NCBI GenBank assembly: GCA_900095095.1
Contig: FMBT01000389.1
Span: 102,795-166,794 of the forward strand
Origin: Fragilariopsis cylindrus CCMP1102
Lineage: Eukaryota; Bacillariophyta; Bacillariophyceae; Bacillariales; Bacillariaceae
DNA: 64,000 bases
Direction of reading: 5' to 3'
The translations under genes were made by a program, and so were the position numbers. The stretch's first letter is position 1. Each line of letters opens with the position of its first letter. Shown here in pieces: positions 10,291 through 21,279 of this stretch. Under the pieces are notes generated by a model. It was not told where the DNA came from and searched no databases. It saw nothing but the letters and a program-made list of their open reading frames with translations.

Positions 10291-12099
10291 TCAGTCAGTT
10301 GGCCATTCATAGGAACCAGCCCCCAATAATAACATAACAATAAGTAAAATAAATAATGCTAATTTGATATCAGCTCTTTCCCCATCTTGAGTAACACATT
10401 TGAAGAATCCCCAATAGGGTGGGAATGCTTTAGCACTCATTTCACCAACCAACCGTTGGTACAGATCAGGTGGAACTGTAATGACATAACTCAATTCAGG
10501 TAATAATACTGGACGATCTTCTTCCACGTCATAATAGTCATTTTCGTTGTCGTAATTATCAGAATCGGAATAACATTCATCGTCGTACATATAATCGTTT
10601 TTCACTCGTTGCTGTCGCTGTTGTTGAATGACTTCAGTTGGTTGCTGTCCACCCCCTTCTGATTTTAACGGGTCGCTATCTTCATCAATTGCGTTTTCGT
10701 CAGCATCGGTTCTGTTGTCGTCATTGTCGTCATTGAATATTTCTTCCCGTTCCTGTTGCAATTGTTGACGTCGCCGTTGTCGTCGTCGTTGCTCGTGTTG
10801 TTGTTGTCGTTGTCGACGATGTTCTCGTTCGGTTGTTCGTGTCGTCATTGCGGTCATCGCCTCTACTGCTGTTCTTTCTGCATCTTCTCGATTCCTCCAT
10901 TGTTCTACAGAAAGTATTCCCGGTTCTAAATCATAATCCATAACGAGCCTTACTTGATCACGTGGTAACTTCATTAACATCCGTCCATCCTGTTCATAAA
11001 ATAAACTTGATCGAACACCATGTGGATTTGTTAAACTTGTTGCGTCCATAACAACATTATTTGTTGGATTCGGTATATGCTCTCTATAATCACATGATGA
11101 TGTTTCTTCATCTAAAAATAAGTCATTGTTGCTGTTGTTGTTGTTGTCATCATTATTATTGCTACTACTATTATCCTCATTTTGTTGTTGCTGTCTTTTT
11201 TTTCTTCGAGGACGACGAATATCGTGATTCAATCTTTCGTATTTACTCATAAAAACAACACCATCTCTACCAGACAAAATCCGTGAATGACGGGATGATA
11301 TATTACGCAACAGTGAATTCGATGAAGGGATTATGTTTCGCATATTTCTTCTATCTGATCTCGCTCCTCCGACTGACATTCTTCGGGAATTATTTGCGTC
11401 CATGGGAGATAATGGATTACTATCCTCCATCCCTTTATAGAAAAATGATGCACTTTGTTTAATACGATCTTCTTTCGTAGTAGCAGGAGTATTAGAAGCT
11501 ACTGCGGTGGCAATAGCTGTACCGGTGAAAGAAGAATCTAACGGTGTAGAGGAGGAGGAAGCCACAGTAGTATCTAGACATTCGTAGTTCGCGTCAGCGA
11601 CTTTATTCTTACCGACCCTCCTCCTCCTCCTTCCCCACCATGTTGTATTGTTGGTATCGTCATTATTCGTGTTAGCTGCTGCTGTCGTAGCTGCTGCTTC
11701 AATGTCAGCATCAGCACAATTAATAACAGGTCGTCTTTTGGGCGGAGATGCAATCGGTTGGTATGCCGTTATTATTGGTGATGGTGGACCTACGGTGTTG
11801 GTGTTGTTTGAATTTGAATTTGATTTAGTTTCTTTTCCTGGTAACCGAACAAATCTTCGATTGCTTCTTGATGGAGAATTCCCTGTATCGAGTGTAGAGG
11901 TAGCAGCAGAGGCGCTGTTGCTGTTATTTGTTGAACTATCACTGGTTTTGCTGCTCGAGTAATGCAGCTCAGAATCACCAGCGTCAATTCCCAGAACATT
12001 TGTGTGAGCATTTTCCCTCGTTGTTGTTGTTGTTGTTGTTGTTGGCGGCTTCTTCTTATTTTTCAACGGAGATGTCTTCGCTGTAGCTGTTGATTCCAT
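10291..12099 (-). CDS. Low-complexity protein with C-terminal membrane anchor
   Basis: About 602 aa from the ATG at 12099; the frame is open upstream to 12183 but without an ATG. Most of the protein is disordered (Asn, Ser, Thr, Gln and Arg runs). Two parts look conserved: a segment near 10900-11000 with MKLPRDQVRLVMDYDLEPG and EQWRNREDAERTAVEAMTAM, and the last 70 residues, which contain LSYVITVPPDLYQRLVGEM, an FPPYWGFFKC stretch and one hydrophobic helix close to the C-terminus. That architecture is typical of tail-anchored proteins exposed to the cytosol. I know no family for it. It diverges from the DIM1 gene across 0.5 kb. Confidence 0.65.
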   Translation of the reverse strand: MESTATAKTSPLKNKKKPPTTTTTTTTRENAHTNVLGIDAGDSELHYSSSKTSDSSTNNSNSASAATSTLDTGNSPSRSNRRFVRLPGKETKSNSNSNNTNTVGPPSPIITAYQPIASPPKRRPVINCADADIEAAATTAAANTNNDDTNNTTWWGRRRRRVGKNKVADANYECLDTTVASSSSTPLDSSFTGTAIATAVASNTPATTKEDRIKQSASFFYKGMEDSNPLSPMDANNSRRMSVGGARSDRRNMRNIIPSSNSLLRNISSRHSRILSGRDGVVFMSKYERLNHDIRRPRRKKRQQQQNEDNSSSNNNDDNNNNSNNDLFLDEETSSCDYREHIPNPTNNVVMDATSLTNPHGVRSSLFYEQDGRMLMKLPRDQVRLVMDYDLEPGILSVEQWRNREDAERTAVEAMTAMTTRTTEREHRRQRQQQHEQRRRQRRRQQLQQEREEIFNDDNDDNRTDADENAIDEDSDPLKSEGGGQQPTEVIQQQRQQRVKNDYMYDDECYSDSDNYDNENDYYDVEEDRPVLLPELSYVITVPPDLYQRLVGEMSAKAFPPYWGFFKCVTQDGERADIKLALFILLIVMLLLGAGSYEWPTD

Positions 12100-12607
12100 T
12101 TTCAAATCTCTCTCGGCGTCTTTACGGTAGTACGATTTCTGGGAATGCTGATCCTTTTTGAATTTAAAGAAAGAAAACAACAACAGAAGTCAGAGATGTG
12201 TGTGTGTCCATGCATGGAAGGAATGAAATGCTTTAATGTCTGTTGCTGCATGTTGTTGTTAATAATGTTGTTATGTCAATAGCAAATACCGTACGGTAGC
12301 TAATAACATTCAAAAAATGCACTCGCGCTGAGCAGAAGAGTCGAGTGAGTCGTGTCGAGTCGTTTCTCGGATTTAAAGGTGATTAATTTTTATGATGAAT
12401 AATTTTTGTTACTACTTCGTAGCATGCACGATGAACGATGTACAACAAAAACATTCAACGTAATAAACACCTCAAAGTAACAGTTCAAAAGCAGAGGAGT
12501 GGCAAGCAACAATTAAACATCGACACGACAATACAATACACGGCCGAGACACGAAATTGTACTAAAATTTAAATTTATTCAAATAGTTATAACAATAAAT
12601 AAATAAA
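12100..12607. promoter_or_regulatory. Divergent promoter region, tail-anchored protein / DIM1
   Basis: A 0.5 kb spacer between divergent genes. It has a run of A/T just before the DIM1 start and no other recognisable element. Confidence 0.4.
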
Positions 12608-13391
12608 ATGGCATACTTATTACCACATTTGAAAAGTGGTTGGGAGGTCGATCAAGCAATTGTTACAGCAGAAGATCGTGTGGTTGTTATTCGTTTTGGT
12701 CATGATCAAGATCAAACATGTATGGTACAAGATGAAATATTAATGTCAATTGCTGATAAGGTATGTAGTTCTCTCTCAATAATGATATCTCTATTCTCTC
12801 TCTCTCTCTCTCTCTCGCTTATATATAACGACTTGCTCACTCTCACTCTCTCACTTACTCACTCACTCTCACTCACTGAATCTCGTCTGCGTCTCCCACA
12901 CTACTCGTCCGTCCTTGATGAAAAATAAGGTTAAAAACTTTGCTGTTATTTACTTAGTGGATACAACAGAAGTTCCTGATTTTAATAATATGTATGAATT
13001 GTTCGATGAGTAAGTTTTTTTGTGTGATTTTTTCTGAATTCAATACTGCGAGCTTTTGTGATTCTTTTAAAGATAAAAATAGTTTATTTATGGTATGGGA
13101 ACACTAACCCTCTCTATTGAACACCTTTCTTCTTTTTCTTTTGTATACCACGACACTTTTATTATTTTTATTATTATTATTTTCTAAATTTAAAGTTGTA
13201 CAACAATGTTCTTTTATCGTAATAAGCATATTATGGTTGATTTAGGTACTGGAAATAATAATAAAATTAATTGGGCATTAGCAGATAAACAAGAAATGAT
13301 TGATATAATTGAAATGGTGTATCGTGGTGCACGGAAAGGTCGGGGTTTAGTGGTTTCACCAAAAGATTATTCCACCAAATATCAATATTAA
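12608..13391 (+). CDS. DIM1: U5 snRNP protein DIM1 (TXNL4A), three exons
   Basis: DIM1/U5-15kD is a thioredoxin-fold subunit of the U5 and tri-snRNP particles, needed for spliceosome activation in the nucleus. Exons are 12608-12760, 12930-13009 and 13196-13391, giving exactly 142 aa, the length of the human protein. Splicing is GT-AG at both introns (donors GTATGT and GTAAGT). Signature segments: MAYLLPHLKSGWEVDQAI, RVVVIRFGHD, VKNFAVIYLVDTTEVPDFN, then MFFYRNKHIMVDLGTGNNNK and the invariant end RGLVVSPKDYSTKYQY. Conservation is strong enough to fix every splice site. The first intron carries long CT repeats (about 12795-12880). Confidence 0.95.
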
Positions 13392-13975
13392 AGTAAAACT
13401 AAAACTAAAGCTAAAGCTGAACTAACTCTAAAATTCAAATTCAAATTCGAATGAATAAGCAACGTGGGATATATATGTGCATGGTTAATGGAGTGGAGTT
13501 GGGGGAATACGGAAATACAAGAGAATCTTGCGATGAATTGCATAGCATTTTCGCCAGAATGAATATACAGCATAATATATTGTTATTGGGTTTCGAAATC
13601 CATAGATTTCGATTGATTCGTACCACTGGTACCGTTGAAAGAGTACGCAGCTTAACAAAGATTAAGAAGACCGCAATAATAATACAATATTCCAGGTTTT
13701 GCTCTGCACCATAAAGGATTTAATTTTATTCTTGATTTTGAGATGATTTTAGATTCGATTTGATAACAACACATTTAGATGAATAATATAATATATATTA
13801 CAATAATTAGAATACAATATATTCGTATCCATATGGTACTGGTGCCTTTCGTAGCCTTCTCTCTCTCTATGTATGTATATTTTCTTTCCTCCTCTTCGCG
13901 ATGCGGCATTGTTTTGTTCTTTTCTTCCTTTATATTGTTTTTGTTCTTACACTTTGAAGTGCCTTTAGCATTTTA
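13392..13975. other. Convergent intergenic spacer
   Basis: Between DIM1 and the low-complexity gene on the other strand. An 87-codon frame at 13451-13714 has no supporting feature. Nothing else seen. Confidence 0.4.
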
Positions 13976-14878
13976 CTATGATCTAACAGCAGTTGTTGTA
14001 TCCTCGTCACCAGACGATTCATCATCATCATCATCAACAACAACAGCCGAATTATCATCCTTACCATTAGAATCATCATCCTTTCCAGACGAATCATCAT
14101 CACCAGTTGAATCATCATCACCAGACGAGTCATCATCCTTTTTATTCGAATCATCACCTTTACTAATTGAATCATCGTCACCAGACGAATCGTCATCCTT
14201 ATTAGTTGAAGCAGAAGTGGAATCAGATGTACTGCCATCAGTAGGTGGAGAAGTGGATGCACCATCATCATCATTATTATTTGTCTTCCTCTTCTTCTTC
14301 CCTTCAATATCTTCGATTTCAATAATCTTCTTCCTGTTACTATTCTTGACGATGGAAAGATTGTTCTTTTCTTTCTTTTCATTCTTCTTCTTCTGATTAC
14401 TATTATTGTTAGGGTTTTCTTTTTTTGTTTTCTTCTTCTTCTTCAGAGTCGCATCATATTTTTCTTTGTTTATGAGAGTCTTCGATATTATTTTGCCCTT
14501 CTTTTGGGTAGTAGTAGTACTTGTAGAAGTTGGGATAATTCTTGTTTTTGCGGCTCTACTACTTGCACTAGTACTTGTTGTACTCGTACTTGCACTAGTA
14601 GTAGTAGTCCGCCCTCTAACTTTATTAATTGGCATCTCCCTCTCAGCAGGTGGAGGACCCCATAGACGATAATTTTCATTTTGTTTCATTTGAACTAGTA
14701 CTTCATCTTGTTCGTAATTAGGCCGTTCTAATTTCATTAGTACCAAGATAGTACATATGATACAAATTCCAATTGTTGCAAAGACACAAAATAATAAATT
14801 TGATGCACGAAAAGAAGAGGACCTGGAACTACTCCTTGAACTACTTCGAACATCACTCATACTCTTCCGACCAAACAT
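13976..14878 (-). CDS. Single-span low-complexity protein (Lys-rich, then Asp/Ser-rich)
   Basis: About 300 aa from the ATG at 14878; the frame extends 12 bases further up without an ATG. A Ser/Arg-rich cytosolic-type N-terminus is followed by one hydrophobic segment around residues 30-50. After it come a short ordered part (QNENYRLWGPPPAEREMP), a Ser/Thr run, a Lys-rich region and then imperfect repeats of D-D-D-S-S-G/N units. Acidic and Lys/Ser-rich low-complexity tails behind one membrane span resemble proteins of the diatom secretory pathway and cell wall, but that is only a resemblance. It diverges from the 15595 gene, which has a similar plan. Confidence 0.5.
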   Translation of the reverse strand: MFGRKSMSDVRSSSRSSSRSSSFRASNLLFCVFATIGICIICTILVLMKLERPNYEQDEVLVQMKQNENYRLWGPPPAEREMPINKVRGRTTTTSASTSTTSTSASSRAAKTRIIPTSTSTTTTQKKGKIISKTLINKEKYDATLKKKKKTKKENPNNNSNQKKKNEKKEKNNLSIVKNSNRKKIIEIEDIEGKKKRKTNNNDDDGASTSPPTDGSTSDSTSASTNKDDDSSGDDDSISKGDDSNKKDDDSSGDDDSTGDDDSSGKDDDSNGKDDNSAVVVDDDDDESSGDEDTTTAVRS

Positions 14879-14972
14879 AGTGACGAGCAACTTTTGTTGT
14901 TTCGGTGATTGATTGATTGATTGATTGATTGATTATTTTATGTCTTTCTTTGTAATCGAAAAGGAACAAGAG

Positions 14973-15013
<41 letters not shown>

Positions 15014-15594
15014 CGTGATTTTTACGAATGCTAGCTAACTTAATCTAATAGTAGAACGCGAAGGAAAATGAATCTATCGAATCAATCAAATCAATCAAGA
15101 ATTATCTTCAAATCATCAAAGCAAGCGATACGAGCTGTTACAGGCAGTGCACGCACGTACAGTAACAAACCGACGTAAAGCTCACTTTCCTCCTTTAATT
15201 AATTAACCAAGCACACCGCCCATCAATCCGCATGAATCAATTGTTCTTCGCCTATTAAATTAAGTCGAGTCAGTCAAGCTTTCCATCACGCATTGCAACC
15301 GTGACGAAACGAACGAAAAATCGGTCGTGAATGTTTTTTTTTCTAATTTTTTTCTTTATGTTCAAATGTTGTTAGTTATCTAAAATCGAACTTCATCGTA
15401 TTGAGTATCAATCATTTACAAGTATATGATTGAGAACACAAAATACCGAATATCGCACTGTACCAGAAAGTACCGAATACTGTACCGTGAGTACTGTACC
15501 AGATTGATGTTACACATCAGTAACATACTTGTCGTAGGACAAAACTTGCCAGGTACTGTACAACACAATAACAGACAATATTGAATTATTAAAG
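14879..15594. promoter_or_regulatory. Divergent promoter region with GATT and GA microsatellites
   Basis: A 0.7 kb spacer. It contains a (GATT)n tract at about 14903-14933 and a (GA)n tract at about 14984-15010, and several GTACTGTACC-type motifs near 15455-15560, just before the start of the plus-strand gene. Confidence 0.45.
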
Positions 15595-16614
15595 ATGAGA
15601 AAGTACGCTTCTTCCAGTGCCGATACGACTATTGGCTGTTCTATATTGTCAGCAGCATATACTCGTCAGAATGGAGACACAGAAGACGCAGTAATAGAAG
15701 AAGGATTGTTGTCGTTGCCTTCTACTAACAACCGTGATAGTAATTTCGGTGGTACTACAAGTAATAATCGAATAAGTTATAGGAATAGGAATAATAATAA
15801 TATTAATGATAATGATCTTCAAATACCAATCTTCGAGAATATTCCATCGACTTTATTTTTGGTGGAGAAACAACAACAACAATTGCATGCCGATTCTTTA
15901 GACGACGATGATGAAGATGATGCTAACGATGATGACGATGACGAGAAGAAACCACGAACGTTACCGATAACACAGATCAATTGGGAGGCATATTGTAAGA
16001 CAGGAAATAAAGCATCATTTGTTTGGTTATTGTGCCTATTCACAATGTTGGGACTTGTTATTCAACAAGCTTCATCATTGAACACGTCGTCGTCGTCGTC
16101 GTCGTCGTCTGATACTTCTAACATGCGCACAATAACAAGTCCACAACTACTAGTAGTAGGAAGAGAAAGAAAAATGATTGAAACATCGATCAGTGCTGAT
16201 GATAATCTATCATCACCCCTCACCGGCAAGAAAAACTCAAATAATGTTGCAACTACGACGTCAACAGCAACAACAACAATAGCTACTACAACAATCGAAA
16301 CAAGTCCAACATCTACTAATTCATCAAATAATGAACAACAACAAATGATCGGTATTGACGACGACGACAAGCGAAATTCTACTACTGCTACTGCTACTGC
16401 TACTGCTACTATGGTTAGTAACTCCGATGATCAAAATAAGCAATCGAATAATACTGCGATATCATCATCCCTTAACAGTAATGACATCCAACATCATACT
16501 ACATCATCATTAGATGACACAACCAGTATTCTACCATTGGTAGTAACAGCCACTACTACTACTACTACTACTACTAATACTGCTGACATTAGTAATGGTA
16601 CACAAACAATATAA
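15595..16614 (+). CDS. Single-span low-complexity protein (Ser/Thr/Asn-rich)
   Basis: 339 aa from an ATG. The first 140 residues are Asn/Asp-rich and end in PITQINWEAYCKTGNKASF. A hydrophobic segment (around VWLLCLFTMLGLVIQQA) follows. The remaining 180 residues are Ser/Thr/Asn runs with many potential N-glycosylation sites and no cysteines or ordered motifs. The order suggests a type II membrane protein with a long glycosylated outer part. No family recognised; alternatively a fast-evolving species-specific gene. Confidence 0.5.
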   Translation: MRKYASSSADTTIGCSILSAAYTRQNGDTEDAVIEEGLLSLPSTNNRDSNFGGTTSNNRISYRNRNNNNINDNDLQIPIFENIPSTLFLVEKQQQQLHADSLDDDDEDDANDDDDDEKKPRTLPITQINWEAYCKTGNKASFVWLLCLFTMLGLVIQQASSLNTSSSSSSSSDTSNMRTITSPQLLVVGRERKMIETSISADDNLSSPLTGKKNSNNVATTTSTATTTIATTTIETSPTSTNSSNNEQQQMIGIDDDDKRNSTTATATATATMVSNSDDQNKQSNNTAISSSLNSNDIQHHTTSSLDDTTSILPLVVTATTTTTTTTNTADISNGTQTI

Positions 16615-16739
16615 TATAAGGATTCCCGACATCACCGGTGGCTGGGTCCGTCTAAAATGCGCAAACAAAAGGGATATGTCAATCTGTCTGGTCTATATTA
16701 TAAATGTAGAGGGTGCGCAATGAACGCAACACACACACA

Positions 16740-16776
<37 letters not shown>

Positions 16777-17318
16777 CTGACTGCATTGACAGTGGCGGAG
16801 ATTTTTTCTCTATGGCAATTAATCAACTAACGACGATAATAGAACGCAGGTAGATCTTGCGGTTGGTATAGAAGAGGGGATCGTGTTGAGGTTGTAATTC
16901 TTTCTAACAAGAGAGAGAGCAAGAGAGAGCTAGCATGTCGCGGGTGAAAATAATAGCATGCGTGGCTTGAACCAATATTTGCTAAGTTTTCCACCATTAT
17001 CGCTACATTACTGTATTCTGTGTGCTACTTGTACTTCAACATATGGCATCCTTAACACTGTGTATAAGGAATATTGTAATCGTTTCTATTAATAATTTAC
17101 AAATACGTTTTTTTTGGTTATACCCCATCAATAGCAAATTATTTAATATATTGAGTAGTATTGTATTTTGTCTACCGAATAACATGAATACGACTTTTTT
17201 TTAAAATTGAATTGAGATCACACACAAAATTGACTGTCAATGCACATATCATATGACATTGTTTGCATAAATGATACAGTACAGTACAGCACAGTACAGT
17301 AAAATATAAACTTCTATT
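16615..17318. other. Convergent intergenic spacer with CA microsatellite
   Basis: Contains a (CA)n tract at about 16729-16773 and a GTACAGTACAG motif cluster near 17278-17300. No gene seen. Confidence 0.45.
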
Positions 17319-17807
17319 TTATCCTTCAGCTCTCCATTCACCTCCACGACAACAGAAAGCAACTTCTCGATCACATCCAGCTAGTAAAGGATGTTCGAAG
17401 TAAAATACTGCCTTCGTAATTTGGTCCCCTTCTATCCGATCAACTCCTTTACCACATCGTATGGCAGCAATTTCTGAGATCAAATTTGTCCAATGAGTTT
17501 CCGCTTCAAATGCTGTTGTTAAATCTTGTAAATACAGATTAGCATCCATTTCTGATAAATCTAATGGAACAAATTCTTTGACAAATCCTGCACGATTATT
17601 CTCCATTCCATGTTTCGTTAATGTTTCCAATTTCGCCTGTAATGATGCTGACTTGGTTTGTAATAATTCCACGTTGGAAGGTCCATCGGATGGATAAAAT
17701 ATTATAGGAGCAGCCGCAACCGCAGCCGCAACTACTGCCGGTTGTGATGACGTTGATGGACCTTTTCGTGGCTGTTGCCCATTTTGTTGTTTGCTTTTCT
17801 TCCCCAT
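17319..17807 (-). CDS. Small protein with an ordered C-terminal domain, unknown function
   Basis: 162 aa from an ATG. The first 45 residues are low complexity (Lys/Gln, then Ala). From residue 50 the sequence looks like a folded domain: a helical part (ELLQTKSASLQAKLETLTK), then FVPLDLSEMDANLYLQDLTT, WTNLISEIAAIRCGKGVDRI and a C-terminal stretch ending LAGCDREVAFCCRGGEWRAE. The absence of homopolymer runs there suggests a conserved protein, but I cannot name the family. The Lys/Gln-rich start could be a nuclear or RNA-binding tail. Confidence 0.6.
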   Translation of the reverse strand: MGKKSKQQNGQQPRKGPSTSSQPAVVAAAVAAAPIIFYPSDGPSNVELLQTKSASLQAKLETLTKHGMENNRAGFVKEFVPLDLSEMDANLYLQDLTTAFEAETHWTNLISEIAAIRCGKGVDRIEGDQITKAVFYFEHPLLAGCDREVAFCCRGGEWRAEG

Positions 17808-18252
17808 GGTTGAAATATGATACTACTACTACTACTATTACTCTTGCTCGCTTACGGTTTCTCTGTTACTAGGCCTTCTAGTATGTGTTTATCGTGTTCA
17901 GAATTTGAAATTGTAGCACATTGTTTATTTATTTTGTCACTAAAAAAAATGTGTGGCTTTCGCTGCACGACTGGATTTGGCGCGACACAAAAAATTCTAC
18001 CATGCAATGCATTTGCTACTAGCTAGAACAACTAGAAAGTAGTGAACTATCATCACCTAAACCCCAAAAGGGAAAGCACATATGGTGTAATGGAACAAAT
18101 ATAGTAGATTAGATGTATATAAGTGGTTAATAAAGTAGCAATTAGTCGTAGTATGTAATAGATCTGTAGTTCGAGTCGGTGATGAGTAGGAGAGGGGAAG
18201 GAGGAAAAGAGACCGTGAAAGGAAATTGAATTGTACTTTAGTACGAATCAAT
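17808..18252. other. Intergenic DNA
   Basis: AT-rich. An (ACT)n tract lies just upstream of the minus-strand gene start at about 17820-17836. No gene seen. Confidence 0.4.
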
Positions 18253-19202
18253 CTACAAGATTTGTTTTGCCCCTTTACTTTTCTTTAATTTCTTTCGTTT
18301 CTTTCGGAAAAGTGGAACGGTTCTAGGTTGGTTTCTTTTTCGTTGCACGTATCTTGGCGAGTCAAAACCACCCAATGGATCCCGTTCGGTTCGAATACGG
18401 GACAGTGCCTCGGCGTGTTCAACGTAGACACGAGTTTCGTAGTTCGGAATGCGCATGGATGGATTATTATTTCCATAGATCTGGATGTTAATGGATTGTT
18501 GAAAACTTTATATTTCAGAAGCGTATCGATATATTCTGATGATTTACTATTTGGCGGAGTATTCCAGACCGCGTTGCAATGAGGGTACCCGGTTGATTCA
18601 GGAGCAACCTTTAAAGGGGCACCATGAACAAGATGATTCGCATCAAGTTCCTCGCCGTTCTCGAGTAGTTCATGAATGGTCTTTCTTTGTAGTTTCCCTA
18701 ACATCAGACCCCCAGTTCCCATACCTACAGTTTCGCTACTTAAACCAAGAGCAGAAATATTTGGAAACAAATTTGCCTGTTCGAAAAAAGATGCAACCAC
18801 TGATGATGGTAGCAGTCATTTTCGATCTACAAAACTTTTGGGTTTCTTTGCTTCCTTGAGTATTGCTTCGATCACCTCATGTACGTAGCAAGTCTCTTCT
18901 GATATAAAGTTGATGAAAGGTAAGTCTGGAATTGGACTGAAGCAGTATCTATCATCCAAACGAAGATCCTGGCAAATATTAAATTTTCTAGCAGTACCAC
19001 CAAGCGAAAGCGGAAACGTGTCGACTGTAAACCATAAACGACATGTCACAATTGCTTGTGCCTCTACGTAGATTGATAGCCATTTTGTTGCTAGTAAATT
19101 TGTTTAATATTTATCATGCAAAATGCACGAAAAAAGTGAATCAATCGTTTAACTCACCGGCAAGAGTATCAACTTGTGCAGTAACCAGTCCAAATTGAGG
19201 AG
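18253..19202 (-). pseudogene. Unidentified gene with in-frame stop and frameshift
   Basis: Coding-like sequence on the minus strand. A first exon part ends at 19158 (QFGLVTAQVDTLA), a 67 bp GT-AG intron runs 19157-19091, and a second exon continues ATKWLSIYVEAQAIVTCRLW, FTVDTFPLSLGGTARKFN and SPIPDLPFINFISEETCYVH. At 18818-18816 the frame meets a TGA, but the same frame continues with ASFFEQANLFPNISALGL and AVWNTPPNSKSSEYIDTLL. Near 18470 the coding signal moves to the next frame (a one-base loss), reading GNNNPSMRIPNYETRVYVEH and ending in a Lys/Arg-rich tail at 18253. No family was recognised and no ATG was found for the first exon. Two breaks suggest a decaying gene or sequence errors. Confidence 0.5.
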
Positions 19203-19212
19203 AGGTTCTTAC

Positions 19213-21244
19213 TTACACAATTGTATCGTCTTCTTGAGACGAAGAATCGTCATCACCATAATCGCCACTGCCACCACCGCCAGGACTACTCTCACCGAAT
19301 GGACGATCTTCTTTATTTTTACCCCATCCCCAATTTGGAACTTTTTCAAGTGCATCGATTCGCGTTTGTGACATTGCTAATGATGTACCATTCACTCGGT
19401 TACGGTATTCACGACGCCTGCGTCAGTATAGAAATCGATTTCGATTGAAAAGAAAACGGATGATTTTTTTTCGTTTAGTAAAAAGAAGAATGTAGTAAAA
19501 CAATTAAAAAATGATTGCTTCAAGTACTTGTAGAACTGATATTACTTACTGCCGTTGTGTCCATTCTGCCAACGTTCGATCTAGAACTGAAGCAACATTA
19601 CAATGTTTGTATTTTTCTTGATATTTACATAATTGTCCGTACTTTTCGTACCATGCACTTTCAATGCGATTCCAAACAAAATCAAGTTCATTCAATAACA
19701 GAATTTTATGATAAGTTAATTTCCCATCTTTGAAATTATTACGTCTGTGTCAATATAAATTTAAATATAAGTATAAGTATAAGTATAAATATAAATGTAA
19801 ATATCGATTTTGTTTTAAAAGAAAGAAAACAGATGGAAGTGTTTGGTTAGCAGATAAAGAAAATTCAATAAACAGAAAAAATACGACTACATTGTACTTG
19901 TAGTACTAGCATTACTTACTGTCGTTTTACCCATCCAGATAATTTCTTATTAGGATTCGATCGTAGTACATTAGAATTTCCATGTGTATGATAAAATTCT
20001 ACAAGTTGATCATAATTCGCTTTCCATTGAGCTTCATTTTGAACTATATGTTCATATGGGGAACCGCCAGGAATCGTGACCTTGACCTTTTTGATTTTCT
20101 TCCCCTTCTCAACGGTCGTCGTCGTAGTAGTAATAGTAGTAGCACCATCAGTATTCTTCGTCTTTTTCTTCTTTTTCTTTTTCTTCATCGCGATGGAGTT
20201 TGTTCTCTCCTTGGCAATCATATTATTGGTGATATAAGTATCAATTTCTGTTCTGGATTTTTTCTTTGGGACTCTATCATCATCAACTGCAAATGTAATA
20301 CCATCATAATCGATATCATCAGGATTGGAATAATAAGTAGGAGAATCGTTGTGGTATTGTTTCTGCTCTTCTTCTTCTTCTTCTTGTTGTTCTTGTTCTT
20401 GTTGATGCTGTTGATGCTGTTGATGCTGTTGATGCTGTTGATGATGTTGATGATGTTGATGATGCTGTTGTTGTGATGCTCCAGCCGATGGAAATGGTGG
20501 TGGTGGTGACAGTGGTGGTGGTGGATATACTACTATCCGTGGCGCTGCATGTACTACCTGCGGTGATACTACTTGCGATAATAACGGTGGCCTATCATTA
20601 TTTGGTAGGATGATTCTATTTATTCCAATCGCTTCGGCTAGGTTTGATGTATTATTTGCTAGAGCATCGGAGTGCCACTGTACTGATTTTGCCTTCGCTA
20701 TCAATGCTATTGCTGTTGCTATTTCTGCTAATAATAACTCCTCTCCACGTCCAGCTTCTGCAACAGCAACTGCTGATTCTGCTGCTCCCATACATTCTCC
20801 TGTATTATCAGAAAAAATTAATGTATCGTCCTTGATGATATTGCTGTTGTCGTTGTTGCTGCCATATATGTAGGCGTTACTATTGTTATTGCCATTGTTA
20901 TCTTCTACTGCTCCCGTACATTCTCCTGTATTATTATGAAACATTAATGTATTATCCTTGATGATATTGTTGCCATTGTTTGCGGATGCGTTACTATTAC
21001 TATTACTATTATTATTGTTACCATTATTATTGCCGTTGCCGTGATTACTATTATTATGTTTCGAACTACTACTATTACTACTATTCATCATATTATGAAT
21101 TATTCCAGCTGCTGTGATATTATCACTACTATTGTACATAGTAGAGTCTATTTGATTTTGTTGTTCCGGGTAATTATGGATGTACATTTTTGCTTCCGGA
21201 TAGTGTTTATCACTATCATCGTCATTATCGTCATTATCGTCATT

Positions 21245-21279
<35 letters not shown>

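Noticed and set aside
18816-18818. In-frame TGA as selenocysteine
   Set aside because: The codon follows FVDRK without a redox-type context, and the same gene has a frameshift downstream and no ATG. A stop or error is simpler; no SECIS-like structure was identified.
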